A DNA stretch of 64,000 nt from Pedobacter zeae (GTDB taxonomy: Bacteria; Bacteroidota; Bacteroidia; Sphingobacteriales; Sphingobacteriaceae): NCBI RefSeq assembly GCF_014196715.1, contig NZ_JACIEF010000003.1:959874-1023873 (forward strand), read 5' to 3'. Position numbers and translations under genes: made by a program. Shown here piece after piece: positions 33,331-43,036 of this stretch. The notes under the pieces are model-generated. The model had not been told where the DNA came from, ran no database searches, and worked only from the letters and a program-made list of their open reading frames with translations. Every line of letters starts with the position of its first letter. Position 1 is the first letter of the stretch.

Positions 33331-33900
33331 TCACACTTTTGTGGCAAGCCGGCTCAGTGTTTCTCTCGAAATACCCAGATAAGCAGCAAGTATTGTTTTA
33401 GAAGCGCGTTGCATAAGTTGCGGGTATTGCTGTGCCAGTTGTTCGAAACGCTCTTTGGGACTAGTGCTGAGCAGCGATAAAATTCTTTGTTGCAGGGCTA
33501 CATAACCAAAATTGCCTTTTACACGGAAAAAGTGCTCCATCTTATGGCTTTCTCGGCATAATTTATCTAAATTTTCTTTCGAAATATAAAGCAACTCGGA
33601 ATTTTCGAGACAGGAGATATTGGTAATGGATTTAACATTCGCATAAAAGGCCCGAAAATCTGAAAGCCACCAGTTTTCCATGGCAAACTGGATAATGTAT
33701 TCTTTACCATTGGCATCAGTAAATGCCGCTTTTAACAAGCCCTTAACCACGAAATAGATGTTGTGTACAAATTCATCTTCCTGGATAAGGTATTGATGTT
33801 TTTTGAGGGTTTTAGATTTGAAATGTGAAGCTATATGTTCAAACTCCTGATCGGTAAGGGAAATGATTTCTTCGAGGTGTGTTTTTAGTTCGAAACTCAT
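33331..33900 (-). CDS. Crp/Fnr-family transcriptional regulator
   Basis: A 189-residue protein with a cyclic-nucleotide-binding-type beta-barrel (about 20-115; KHQYLIQEDEFVHNIYFVVK, YIIQFAMENWWLSDFRAF) and a short C-terminal helix-turn-helix (QRASKTILAAYLGISRETLSR, roughly 167-186). Compared with Crp the DNA-binding domain is abbreviated, as in many Bacteroidota members. No cAMP-binding Arg-Ser pair is evident, so the ligand is unknown. It precedes the DJ-1/PfpI gene by 85 bp on the same strand and could regulate it; that is inference. Confidence 0.92.
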   Translation of the reverse strand: MSFELKTHLEEIISLTDQEFEHIASHFKSKTLKKHQYLIQEDEFVHNIYFVVKGLLKAAFTDANGKEYIIQFAMENWWLSDFRAFYANVKSITNISCLENSELLYISKENLDKLCRESHKMEHFFRVKGNFGYVALQQRILSLLSTSPKERFEQLAQQYPQLMQRASKTILAAYLGISRETLSRLATKV

Positions 33901-33963
33901 GCTATAAATTTAGCTAAATAGCATTAAACCCGTTTAATTTTTTGCCTGTACCGAAACAAGGAT

Positions 33964-34005
33964 AAAAAACAAAGGCCCGATTATCAATCGAGCCTTTGTT
34001 TTTTT
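33964..34005 (-). terminator. Terminator of the small lipoprotein gene
   Basis: CAAAGGCCCGATT (33970-33982) pairs with AATCGAGCCTTTG (33986-33998, one mismatch); a T-run follows on both strands (six on minus, seven on plus). Confidence 0.75.
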
Positions 34006-34011
34006 GAAGTA

Positions 34012-34386
34012 TTACCTGGTACAATTTGCCGTCCAAGTTTGCCCGTCTTTTGAAACCAGCATTTTAAGTGTGCTGGCATCAATAGTGATTCCTGTTACAC
34101 CTGAGCCGACACTTACATAAGTATTATCGCCCGATTTTTCGAACTTTACACCTGTAATATCCGGAATGTTGTTGCCAAAGTAAAAATTATAGGTTTCGCC
34201 CACTTTACTTACAGTTACTTTACCGTCGGTGCTCGTAATGGTCGATTCGCCATTGCGGTATGAAACGGAGCCTTTATAGGTGCCTACAAAGAAATCCCTG
34301 TCGGCAGGATCTGTATCCTTTTTACACGAAACCATCACGGTTAATGCTATTAAAAGCATGCTTAAAATTTGAACTGTCTTTTTCAT
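34012..34386 (-). CDS. Small putative lipoprotein, unknown function
   Basis: From ATG 34386 (the more likely of two, the other being 34395 three codons upstream) it has 124 residues and starts MKKTVQILSMLLIALTVMVSC, a lipoprotein signal with lipobox VMVSC. The mature part is beta-rich with a DFFVGTYKGSVSYRNGES segment and a GDNTYVSVGSGVTGITIDAS stretch, similar in style to small lipocalin-like or Bacteroidota surface lipoproteins. I do not recognise a named family. It is monocistronic with a terminator; the 250 bp upstream (34396-34643) show no other gene. Confidence 0.8.
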   Translation of the reverse strand: MKKTVQILSMLLIALTVMVSCKKDTDPADRDFFVGTYKGSVSYRNGESTITSTDGKVTVSKVGETYNFYFGNNIPDITGVKFEKSGDNTYVSVGSGVTGITIDASTLKMLVSKDGQTWTANCTR

Positions 34387-34643
34387 CTCTTTCACTTTTT
34401 TAGTTTTAAATAGGTAATTAATGTAACACGTCTATGACAATGACTGTGCCAAAGGGGAACCGGTAGAAGCGAAAAGCGATGCCGAAAAACTTTTTGTGAT
34501 GGCTTTAATTATCTGTTAATTAGATGGTTATTTGATGTTTAAAAATAATTTCAATTATTTTGGGAACAGGAAGAATACTTTAGTTTTTCCCGAAAGAATT
34601 GGTAATTAATGGACAGTTTTAAAATATTTAAATCTTTTAATAA

Positions 34644-36182
34644 TTACCCCGCCCAACCGTCCCTGTCTAAGCTTCTATAATTAATGGATTCGGCCAGGTG
34701 TTCGAGTTCTACATTTTCGCTTCCGGCCAGATCGGCAATGGTACGGGCCACTTTTAAAATCCTGTCGTAAGCGCGGGCAGATAAACCCAGGCGTTCCATC
34801 GCCGTTTTTAAGAGCATAATCCCATCCTCGCTGATCTCGCATACTTTCCGTACCATTTTGGTGCTCATCTGTGCATTGTAGTGCAGCTTGGGCTTATCCG
34901 CAAAGCGCTTATCCTGTATTTCTCGGGCTTTAATTACGCGGCTCCTGATGGTATCGCTTTTTTCAGCATCGACTGACGAAGCGAGCGAAGTAAAATTAAC
35001 AGGAGTAACCTCTACATGCAGGTCGATACGGTCTAACAGGGGCCCTGATATTTTACTCAGGTATTTTTGAACCACCCCCGGGGCACACACACAATCCTTT
35101 TCGGGATGGTTGTAAAAACCACAGGGACAAGGGTTCATTGAAGCGACCAACATGAAACTGGCGGGATATTCTACAGAGAACCTTGCCCGCGCAATGGCCA
35201 CCTTACGGTCTTCCAGTGGCTGGCGCATTACTTCTAAAACCGTACGCTTAAATTCTGGCAGTTCATCTAAAAACAGCACTCCATTATGGGCAAGTGAGAT
35301 TTCGCCAGGCTGTGGGTTTATCCCTCCACCTACCAAAGCTACATCGCTTATGGTATGGTGTGGAGAACGGTAAGGCCTTGAGTTCATTAACGAATCGGCG
35401 GCAGATAGCTTGCCGGCAACAGAATGAATTTTGGTGGTTTCGAGTGCTTCGCTTAAATTTAATGGCGGCAAAATGGTAGGTAAACGTTTGGCGAGCATGG
35501 TTTTGCCTGCTCCCGGTGGACCAATCAGTATAACATTATGTCCTCCTGCTGCTGCAATTTCGAGTGCACGTTTTATATTTTCCTGTCCCTTAACATCAGC
35601 AAAATCGTGTTCATAACTATTGATGTTTTTTAAGAATTCCGCTTTCGTATCCACTTTCACCTGTTCCAAATTTTCGTGCTGATTAAAAAATGCCGCTACC
35701 TGGGCAAGATTTTCTACACCATAAGCCCGCAGGCCATCTACAATGGCGGCTTCTCGTACATTCTGCTTGGGCAGGATAAAGCCTTCAAAACCATCTTGTT
35801 GGGCTTGTATGGCAATCGGTAAAGCTCCTTTAATGGGCTGAATACTGCCATCGAGGGAGAGCTCGCCCATAATAAAATATTTTTCGAGTTCCTCGCAGGG
35901 GATCTGCCCTGAAGCCGCTAAGATGCCAATGGCAATGGGCAGGTCGTACGAAGACCCCTCTTTTTTAATGTCAGCAGGGGCTAAATTGACTACTATTTTT
36001 TGCTTTGGCATGCGAAAACCAGAAACAGTAATCGCGCTGGCTACCCGTTGTAAACTTTCTTTTACTGCATTGTCCGGTAAGCCCACCATATAATATTTGG
36101 TGCCGGCACTGATATTCACTTCGATGGTTATGGTTAGTGCATTTACGCCATAAACAGCACTCCCGTATGTTTTTACAAGCAT
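34644..36182 (-). CDS. comM: YifB/ComM-family Mg-chelatase-like AAA+ ATPase
   Basis: A 512-residue protein with an N-terminal ChlI-like/Lon-like domain (about 20-140; VGLPDNAVKESLQRV, EGSSYDLPIAIGIL), an AAA+ domain with Walker A GPPGAGKT (221-228), and a C-terminal Mg-chelatase-like domain with a Cys cluster (NPCPCGFYNHPEKDCVC). ComM is a hexameric helicase that promotes branch migration during natural transformation in Gammaproteobacteria; its role in this phylum is not established. Length is normal. It is monocistronic. Confidence 0.95.
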   Translation of the reverse strand: MLVKTYGSAVYGVNALTITIEVNISAGTKYYMVGLPDNAVKESLQRVASAITVSGFRMPKQKIVVNLAPADIKKEGSSYDLPIAIGILAASGQIPCEELEKYFIMGELSLDGSIQPIKGALPIAIQAQQDGFEGFILPKQNVREAAIVDGLRAYGVENLAQVAAFFNQHENLEQVKVDTKAEFLKNINSYEHDFADVKGQENIKRALEIAAAGGHNVILIGPPGAGKTMLAKRLPTILPPLNLSEALETTKIHSVAGKLSAADSLMNSRPYRSPHHTISDVALVGGGINPQPGEISLAHNGVLFLDELPEFKRTVLEVMRQPLEDRKVAIARARFSVEYPASFMLVASMNPCPCGFYNHPEKDCVCAPGVVQKYLSKISGPLLDRIDLHVEVTPVNFTSLASSVDAEKSDTIRSRVIKAREIQDKRFADKPKLHYNAQMSTKMVRKVCEISEDGIMLLKTAMERLGLSARAYDRILKVARTIADLAGSENVELEHLAESINYRSLDRDGWAG

Positions 36183-36370
36183 TGATTTTTAATTAAAATA
36201 AATTTGGATGTAAATTATTCGGGATGAATATTGATTACTAATATAAAAATTGTTTAGGTAAAGGTCAAGTTTTAGCCTCATTAGTTATAACTGAGGTGGT
36301 TTCACTCATACTCTATTGGCCACCAAATACCGATTCCTGCTTATCGGCAACAAAGCCAGAACCCTCAAAC

Positions 36371-36409
36371 AAAAAATCCCAACCATTACTGATTGGGATT
36401 TTTATTTTT
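36371..36409 (-). terminator. Terminator of ffh (partial distance)
   Basis: AAAAATCCCAA (36372-36382) pairs with TTGGGATTTTT (36393-36403) over a 10-nt loop; on the minus strand it ends in a T-run. It lies about 50 bp after the ffh stop. Confidence 0.75.
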
Positions 36410-36456
36410 ATGAGAAATAAGGCTCTATAGCCCTGGCTTTTACCTTAAACCTTGGG

Positions 36457-37797
36457 CTACCTCTTGCCAAATGGCATTTTAGGCATACCTTTCATCATGG
36501 CTGCTGCGGCCGCAGGGTTAGAAAACTGTTTCATCATTTTACGCATATCTTCGAACTGTTTAATCAGCTTGGTTACTTCCTCTACCTTGCTGCCCGAACC
36601 TTTCGCAATACGTAAACGGCGGCTTTGCTGGATGGCATCCGGGTTTTCTTTTTCAAAAGGCGTCATCGAATTGATAATGGCTTCGATCGATTTAAAGGCA
36701 TCATCCTGGATATCCACATTTTTCATCATTTTACCCACACCCGGTATCATGCCCATCAAATCTTTCATGTTACCCATTTTCTTGATCTGTTGGATCTGGT
36801 TGTAGAAATCGTTGAAGTCGAATTTGTTTTTACGGATTTTTTTCTGAAGTTCTGCCGCTTCTTTCTCATCAAACTGCATTTGTGCACGTTCAACAAGCGA
36901 AACCACGTCGCCCATACCCAAAATACGCGAAGCCATACGGTCAGGATAAAACACATCAAGTGCTTCCATTTTCTCGCCTGTACCAATAAATTTAATCGGT
37001 TTGTTTACTACCGATTTAATTGAAAGGGCTGCACCACCGCGTGTATCGCCATCTAATTTGGTTAAAACTACACCGGTAAAGTCTAACCTGTCGTTAAATA
37101 CCTTTGCTGTATTTACCGCATCTTGCCCGGTCATTGAATCTACTACGAATAAAATTTCATGCGGATTGGTTTTTGCCTTCACTTCCGAAATTTCGTTCAT
37201 CAATGATTCATCGATCGCTAAACGACCCGCGGTATCGATAATGATTACATTATTTCCGTTTTGTTTACCATGTGCAATACCCTCCAGTGCAATACCCACC
37301 GGATCGTTTGATGCGCGGTTAGCATAAACAGAAACACCAACTGTAGTACCTAAAACCTCTAACTGATCAACAGCAGCAGGGCGGTACATATCGCCGGCAA
37401 CCAATAAAGGTTTTTTACCTTTGCCTTTTAAATACAGGGCAAGTTTACCTGCAAATGTGGTTTTACCCGCACCGTTTAAACCTGCAATTAAAATAATGGT
37501 TGGATTGGCCTTTGTATCTAATTCAGTAGCTTCGCCGCCCATTAAGGCTGCTAGCTCATCGTTCATGATTTTGGTAAGCAACTGGCCTGGCGAAACTGCT
37601 GTAAGTACATTTTGCCCTAATGCTTTTTGTCTTACTTCGTCAGTAAATGCTTTTGCTGTTTTATAGTTAACGTCGGCATCCAATAAGGCTTTGCGAATCT
37701 CCTTCATGGTTTCAGCCACGTTGATTTCCGTAATGCTGCCTTGTCCTTTTAATACTTTAAACGCCCTGTCTAGCTTGTCCTGTAAATTATCAAACAT
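36457..37797 (-). CDS. ffh: Signal recognition particle protein Ffh
   Basis: Binds signal sequences of membrane proteins as they emerge from the ribosome and hands them to FtsY. The 446 residues show the N domain, the G domain with GLNGAGKTT (106-114), DTAGR and TKLDGDTRGG, and a Met-rich M domain with GVGKMMKNVDI and RRLRIAKGSGSKVEEVTKLI, which contacts SRP RNA. Length is normal. A TACATTTG box (37867-37860, minus) predicts a leader of about 60 nt. No SRP RNA gene was recognised nearby. Confidence 0.98.
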   Translation of the reverse strand: MFDNLQDKLDRAFKVLKGQGSITEINVAETMKEIRKALLDADVNYKTAKAFTDEVRQKALGQNVLTAVSPGQLLTKIMNDELAALMGGEATELDTKANPTIILIAGLNGAGKTTFAGKLALYLKGKGKKPLLVAGDMYRPAAVDQLEVLGTTVGVSVYANRASNDPVGIALEGIAHGKQNGNNVIIIDTAGRLAIDESLMNEISEVKAKTNPHEILFVVDSMTGQDAVNTAKVFNDRLDFTGVVLTKLDGDTRGGAALSIKSVVNKPIKFIGTGEKMEALDVFYPDRMASRILGMGDVVSLVERAQMQFDEKEAAELQKKIRKNKFDFNDFYNQIQQIKKMGNMKDLMGMIPGVGKMMKNVDIQDDAFKSIEAIINSMTPFEKENPDAIQQSRRLRIAKGSGSKVEEVTKLIKQFEDMRKMMKQFSNPAAAAAMMKGMPKMPFGKR

Positions 37798-37859
37798 CTT
37801 TTTTTAAGCTAAAAGCTTCATGCCAAAAAAGCAAAAAGCTACTTGTTTTTAATAAAAGG

Positions 37860-37867
37860 CAAATGTA
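37860..37867 (-). promoter_or_regulatory. -7 promoter box of ffh
   Basis: Minus-strand bases 37867-37860 read TACATTTG, identical to the box in front of the LUD gene. It lies 62 bases upstream of the ffh ATG. The rest of 37798-38060 shows no gene. Confidence 0.45.
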
Positions 37868-38060
37868 TCAAATTTTGCTTGTAAATCGCTGCACCCCAAA
37901 GTCAAAAATCTTTTTTTGAAAATGAGCGGTTTGGTTTTCACAGGGGCTGTATTTCGGCCATCTGTTTCAATCTTTTCTGCCTCCACAAGACCGCTTAATT
38001 TGAGAGCAATGCAACATTCACTTTGAAAGGTTGTCCCTTATTTAAACCGAACATATACAA

Positions 38061-40433
38061 ATGAAAATAATTTTGAATACTTCCTTGTGCCTTATTTTAA
38101 TGTTAATGACGTTATTAACACGGGCCCAAACCTTTAAGGTTAGCGGTAAAGTTATAGAAAACAATAAACAAAAAGGCCTGGATTATGCATCGGTAACACT
38201 GCTTCAGCTGCCTGATTCGGCTGTCATAGGCACCCGGTACAGCAATCAGCAGGGAATATTTGAATTTCAAAGCATCAAACCAGGGAAATACACTGTTTTG
38301 GCCTCTTATTTAGGCTACGAAAGCGCAAAATCCGCAAGTTTTGAGATTGTTTATGCCGATTTTATGGTACCTGCCTTAATATTGAGCAGCAGCGCTGGCA
38401 GGCTCAAGGAGGTAACTATAAAAGGAAGCAGGCCATTACTGGAAAGGAAGATAGACAGAATAGTTTTTAACCTCGAAAATTCAATCGCGGCAAAAGGTAC
38501 CGATCTTACCCAGGCCCTGGCATTAACGCCTATGGTGCGGGTTGACGAGAGTGGAATTTCCCTTATAGGAAAAGGTGGTGTGGCGGTAATGATCAACGAG
38601 CGCATGATACAGCTTCGTGGTAACGACCTGATTAATTACCTTAAATCGCTGAGATCAGACGATATTGAAAAAATAGAGGTAATTACCACGCCCCCTGCTA
38701 AATACGAGGCCCAAGGCAACAGCGGACTGATTAACATTGTGGTTAAAAGCAATCCAAACCTGGGCTGGAGCGGCAATTTTAGTCCTTCGTTTGTGCAAAA
38801 TACCTATTCCTCTTATGCCAATAACCTTAACCTTAATTATCAATCTCAAAAACTGAGCAGCTCTGTGAAGCTGAGGCAATACCACCGTTTATCACATATT
38901 GAAGAGCAGACCAATAACCTTGGTGTAAATTCTATTTTGAGCAGCGATCCGAGGAAAACCATTTCCGATGGCGTGGGTGTAAATTTGAGCCTGGATTATA
39001 AGGCAGGCAAAAAGGCAAACCTGGGCCTGATTTACGATCTGGGCAAAACCAGCTCAGATATGAATATTGACAATGTAACGGTTTACCAGACCAAGGGCTT
39101 GACCGATTCGGTGCTTCGTACGGTTTCGCACAATGAAAACCCCAACCTGAATCAGACACTTAGTCTTTATTACGACCAGAAGCTGGATAGTTTAGGAAAA
39201 AAACTGAGCACGGGTTTCAACTTTTTTGCAACACAGCCAGAAATTACCAATAACTTTCAAACCAGCTCAGATCAAACCGGCCAAACCTACCGTGTGCGGA
39301 ATTTTAATGCTATTAAGAACAATGTATGGTCGGCACAGGCAGATTTGGCATTGCCCTACAAGTGGGCATCGATTGAAACAGGCTTAAAGTTTATTAATTT
39401 TGATAATAATGCGGAGATGGCTTATGCCAATTTTATTCAGAATGTATTCCAGGTAGATCCTTTAAAAAGCAATCAGTTCGAGTACAACGAAAAAAACATG
39501 GCTGGTTATATCAGCCTGGAAAAAGACCTGAGCAAAAAATGGACTGCAAAAGCCGGACTACGCTATGAATATACCTGGCTTGATGGCTATTCTCCAACCA
39601 TAGATTTGCGAAGTCAGTCTGAATATGGCAAACTTTTTCCCACAATTTATCTTAGTTATAAACCAAACCCCAAAAACACTTTTTCTATCAACTATTCAAA
39701 GCGGATCAACAGGCCAAGTTTAAGGGCCATTAATCCGGCCAAATTTTACTCTAATCCATACACCTACTATACGGGAAATCCATTTTTAAAACCCTCTTAT
39801 AATCATAATATAGAATTATCGTACTTGAGGGGCAATTTGTCTTTTACTGCTTATGGTCAAAAACTGGTTAACGGATATGGTTATGTTGTAGAGGTTAAAG
39901 ATGCCTTTAAGATCGTAAATGCATACAATTACCTTACCCAATATAATGTGGGATTAACGGTAAGCCTCAACCAAAAAATCTTTCCTTGGTGGGAAAACAG
40001 CAGTTACGCCTCTTACAGCTTTTCAACCGCTGAGTCGGTCCTCACCCAGGTACTAACACAAAGCGGATCGGCCTTCTTTTACAGCACCAATAATACGTTT
40101 AAAACCAGCAGGCAAACGTCGGCCTTCGTTAATTTCAGGCAGTCTTTATCTTCCAGACAGGGCAATATGTACTACGAAGGCCGGTATGTGCTTTCGGGAG
40201 GTGCAAGGGTTACGTTTGCCGAAGATAAATTTCAGGTCAATGCTTCTGTCAACGATATTTTGAAAGGCGATTTAGAGCGGAACAGGTTGTACTTTGCCGG
40301 TGCGGTTCAATATGGCAGCACCTATTATGATACCCGTTCGTTTAATCTAAATTTCACCTACACTTTTGGCAAATCGAAAGTGAAGGGCAGCCAAAAACAG
40401 GTTAATTTTAGAGAAACGCAAAGAGCCAATTAA
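38061..40433 (+). CDS. Outer-membrane beta-barrel receptor (TonB-dependent-like, OMP_b-brl_3 type)
   Basis: A 790-residue protein with a signal peptide (about 1-22), a CarboxypepD_reg-like domain (about 24-105; FKVSGKVIENNKQKGLDYAS), a plug domain (about 115-215; LERKIDRIVFNLENSIAAKG, IEKIEVITTPPAKYEAQGNS) and a C-terminal beta-barrel (about 380-770). This is the outer membrane beta-barrel family that lacks a SusD partner and whose substrates are unknown. The DUF5916 gene follows after 114 bp on the same strand, so both may act in one envelope process. Confidence 0.92.
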   Translation: MKIILNTSLCLILMLMTLLTRAQTFKVSGKVIENNKQKGLDYASVTLLQLPDSAVIGTRYSNQQGIFEFQSIKPGKYTVLASYLGYESAKSASFEIVYADFMVPALILSSSAGRLKEVTIKGSRPLLERKIDRIVFNLENSIAAKGTDLTQALALTPMVRVDESGISLIGKGGVAVMINERMIQLRGNDLINYLKSLRSDDIEKIEVITTPPAKYEAQGNSGLINIVVKSNPNLGWSGNFSPSFVQNTYSSYANNLNLNYQSQKLSSSVKLRQYHRLSHIEEQTNNLGVNSILSSDPRKTISDGVGVNLSLDYKAGKKANLGLIYDLGKTSSDMNIDNVTVYQTKGLTDSVLRTVSHNENPNLNQTLSLYYDQKLDSLGKKLSTGFNFFATQPEITNNFQTSSDQTGQTYRVRNFNAIKNNVWSAQADLALPYKWASIETGLKFINFDNNAEMAYANFIQNVFQVDPLKSNQFEYNEKNMAGYISLEKDLSKKWTAKAGLRYEYTWLDGYSPTIDLRSQSEYGKLFPTIYLSYKPNPKNTFSINYSKRINRPSLRAINPAKFYSNPYTYYTGNPFLKPSYNHNIELSYLRGNLSFTAYGQKLVNGYGYVVEVKDAFKIVNAYNYLTQYNVGLTVSLNQKIFPWWENSSYASYSFSTAESVLTQVLTQSGSAFFYSTNNTFKTSRQTSAFVNFRQSLSSRQGNMYYEGRYVLSGGARVTFAEDKFQVNASVNDILKGDLERNRLYFAGAVQYGSTYYDTRSFNLNFTYTFGKSKVKGSQKQVNFRETQRAN

Positions 40434-40547
40434 CGAGCTCATTAATAATACATACGGTATAAACCCGACAGTCCTATCAATTAAATTTTTTCTCTTGGTG
40501 CAACATTTTATTGTAGATACAGTCTTATAGGTAATCAACCTAAACAA

Positions 40548-42968
40548 ATGAAACGCTGTATCCTCTTTTTTTTCATATTTATTTGTGCTTTTTCTCAAGC
40601 TCAGGATATTTCAAAACAAAAACAGCTGGATGCTAAAAGAACATCAAAAACGCCCAGGATTGATGGCGTTTTAGATGATGAATGCTGGATCAATGTTCCC
40701 ATTGCGACTGATTTTATTCAGATCAGGCCAAATCCCGGCAAGGTAGAAACCAAAGACCGCCGTACCGAAATGAAGGTGCTTTATGATGACGTTGCCATTT
40801 ATGTTTACGCCCGAATGTACGATCATCCCGACAGTGTTTTGCACGAGCTGGTTTCGAGGGATGATATAGGTAATGCCGATTTTATCTCCATTATTGTTGA
40901 TCCTTTTTACGATAAAATGAACGGGAACGGCTTTTTTGTTACAGCTGCAGGTGTGCAATTTGACGCCAAATACTCGCAGGTGGGTGATGAAGATCCGAAC
41001 TGGAATGCGGTATGGGAAAGTGCAGTTAAACTAGACGATCAGGGCTGGACCTGTGAAATGAAAATCCCCTATTCGGCTTTACGTTTTTCGGGCAAAGATG
41101 TGCAAAACTGGGGGTTGAACTTTAGCCGCAGGATACAGCGCAGCAACACACAGACTTTTTGGAATTTTGTTGATCCTAAAGTAAATGGCTTTATCAACCA
41201 GGAAGGGCTCTGGGTGGGGATAAAAGACATTAAACCGCCCTTAAGGTTGTCTTTTTCGCCCTATATTTCAGGATATATCAATCATTATCCCGTTAACTTG
41301 CCGGGGGTAAAAAACACCACCTCGAGGTTTAATGGCGGTATGGATGTGAAGTATGGGATCAACAACAGCTTCACCCTCGACATGACTTTAGTACCCGATT
41401 TTGGCCAGGTGCAATCCGATAACCGGATCCTTAACCTTACCCCTTTTGAGGTAAAGTTTAACGAAAACCGTCAGTTTTTTACCGAAGGAACAGAGCTTTT
41501 CAATAAGGGAGACCTGTTTTATTCTAAACGTATCGGTTCCATTCCATCTTATTACGATTACAGCGGGGTGGGTAACGATAAAATTATAAAAGATCAGAAA
41601 GAGGCCAAGGTATTAAATGCCACTAAAATTTCGGGGCGGACGGCAAAAGGCCTGGGCATTGGGATTTTTAATGCGGTTACCAATAGCATGGAAACTGAAG
41701 TGGAAGATGCGCAGGGCAATACCCGCCTGATAGAAACCCAACCGCTTACCAATTACAACATCCTGGTTTTCGATCAATCGTTAAAAAACAACAGTTCGGC
41801 TACTTTTATTAATACCAATGTATTAAGGCAAGGGAGTGCCTACGATGCCAATGTAAGTGCGTTGCTTTTTAATTTAAATAACAAAAGCAATAGATACTTT
41901 GTAAATGGAGGTGCTAAAATGAGCTATTTACGAGGCGAAGAAACCAGCACAGGGTATAGCTATACCTTTCGGTTTGGAAAACAGAGCGGCAATTTTACAT
42001 GGAGTTATAACCAGGTATATGCCGATAACAAATTCGATCCGTCTGATTTGGGATTTTTTACCAATAACAATTTTTTAGATCAGCGCATTGGCTTTGGGTA
42101 CAATATATACAAACCCGGTAAATGGTATAACCAGTTCGAAAGCTGGCTTAATTTAACCTATTCGCGCAGGGCAATTCCGGCGGCTTACCAGAAAATCGGC
42201 CTTAATGGTGGTTATTGGGTCCGGTTTAAAAATCTATGGTCGGCAGAGCTGGATGTAAGCTGGGATAGAAAAAGCAACGACTTTTATGAAGCGCGGAACG
42301 GGCAGCTTTACCACACTCCCGAAAATTATGGCATAAGCTTGTATATTAACCCTAACCGGGCCAAAGCCTATAATTTTGGCGGAAATATCCGCTTTTTTGA
42401 ACAGCAGCTTTTTAAAGGAAAAATGTATAATTTTTACTTTTTTCAAAACCTGAGGCTGAATGATAAAGTGGCGTTTGGACTGGATTTAAACTTTAATCCC
42501 AGTTACAATTACGTAAACTGGGTAACAGCGCAGGGCGATAAGGCCATCTTTTCTAAATACGACCGCCAGACGGTTGAAAACTCTTTCGATGCGAAATATA
42601 CTTTTACCAATTTAATGGGGGTTACGGTAGTTTTGCGGCATTATTGGAGCGACAGAAGGAACAAAGAATTTTTTATACTTAAACCTGATGGCAATTTAAC
42701 GGATTATGCCGGGCTGCCGTTAAACGGACTGGATAGAAATTACAATGTATTCAATATCGATTTAATTTATACCTGGCAGTTTGCCCCGGGAAGCACACTT
42801 TCTGTTTCTTACAAGGATGCTGCAGAAACCTATGATACCTTTTATACACAACGTTATGGTAAAAACCTGGGTAATATTTTAAATTCTCCGCAAAATAACA
42901 GCCTTTCGGTTAAGGTTCTGTATTATGTAGATTATCTGGACCTTAAGAAAAAAAGAAAGAAGAGTTAA
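40548..42968 (+). CDS. DUF5916 protein with CBM9-like domain
   Basis: An 806-residue exported protein. A signal peptide (about 1-18, ending SQAQ) is followed by a carbohydrate-binding-family-9-like beta-sandwich (about 30-215; TPRIDGVLDDECW, AIYVYARMYDHPDS) and the long DUF5916 region (about 225-806), whose alternating aromatic strands look like an outer-membrane beta-barrel. The family has no proven function; carbohydrate or heme binding has been suggested only from the CBM9-like fold. It follows the beta-barrel receptor gene and faces the AraC regulator gene convergently. Confidence 0.92.
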   Translation: MKRCILFFFIFICAFSQAQDISKQKQLDAKRTSKTPRIDGVLDDECWINVPIATDFIQIRPNPGKVETKDRRTEMKVLYDDVAIYVYARMYDHPDSVLHELVSRDDIGNADFISIIVDPFYDKMNGNGFFVTAAGVQFDAKYSQVGDEDPNWNAVWESAVKLDDQGWTCEMKIPYSALRFSGKDVQNWGLNFSRRIQRSNTQTFWNFVDPKVNGFINQEGLWVGIKDIKPPLRLSFSPYISGYINHYPVNLPGVKNTTSRFNGGMDVKYGINNSFTLDMTLVPDFGQVQSDNRILNLTPFEVKFNENRQFFTEGTELFNKGDLFYSKRIGSIPSYYDYSGVGNDKIIKDQKEAKVLNATKISGRTAKGLGIGIFNAVTNSMETEVEDAQGNTRLIETQPLTNYNILVFDQSLKNNSSATFINTNVLRQGSAYDANVSALLFNLNNKSNRYFVNGGAKMSYLRGEETSTGYSYTFRFGKQSGNFTWSYNQVYADNKFDPSDLGFFTNNNFLDQRIGFGYNIYKPGKWYNQFESWLNLTYSRRAIPAAYQKIGLNGGYWVRFKNLWSAELDVSWDRKSNDFYEARNGQLYHTPENYGISLYINPNRAKAYNFGGNIRFFEQQLFKGKMYNFYFFQNLRLNDKVAFGLDLNFNPSYNYVNWVTAQGDKAIFSKYDRQTVENSFDAKYTFTNLMGVTVVLRHYWSDRRNKEFFILKPDGNLTDYAGLPLNGLDRNYNVFNIDLIYTWQFAPGSTLSVSYKDAAETYDTFYTQRYGKNLGNILNSPQNNSLSVKVLYYVDYLDLKKKRKKS

Positions 42969-43036
42969 ACCATAGACTTTAACAAGCATTCTGTGACTAA
43001 AGACTAAGGACTTTGGATTCCAAACGCTCAATTAAC

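Noticed and set aside
37798..38060. SRP RNA gene beside ffh
   Set aside because: The conserved GGAA-tetraloop hairpin text of SRP RNA was not found in the gap.
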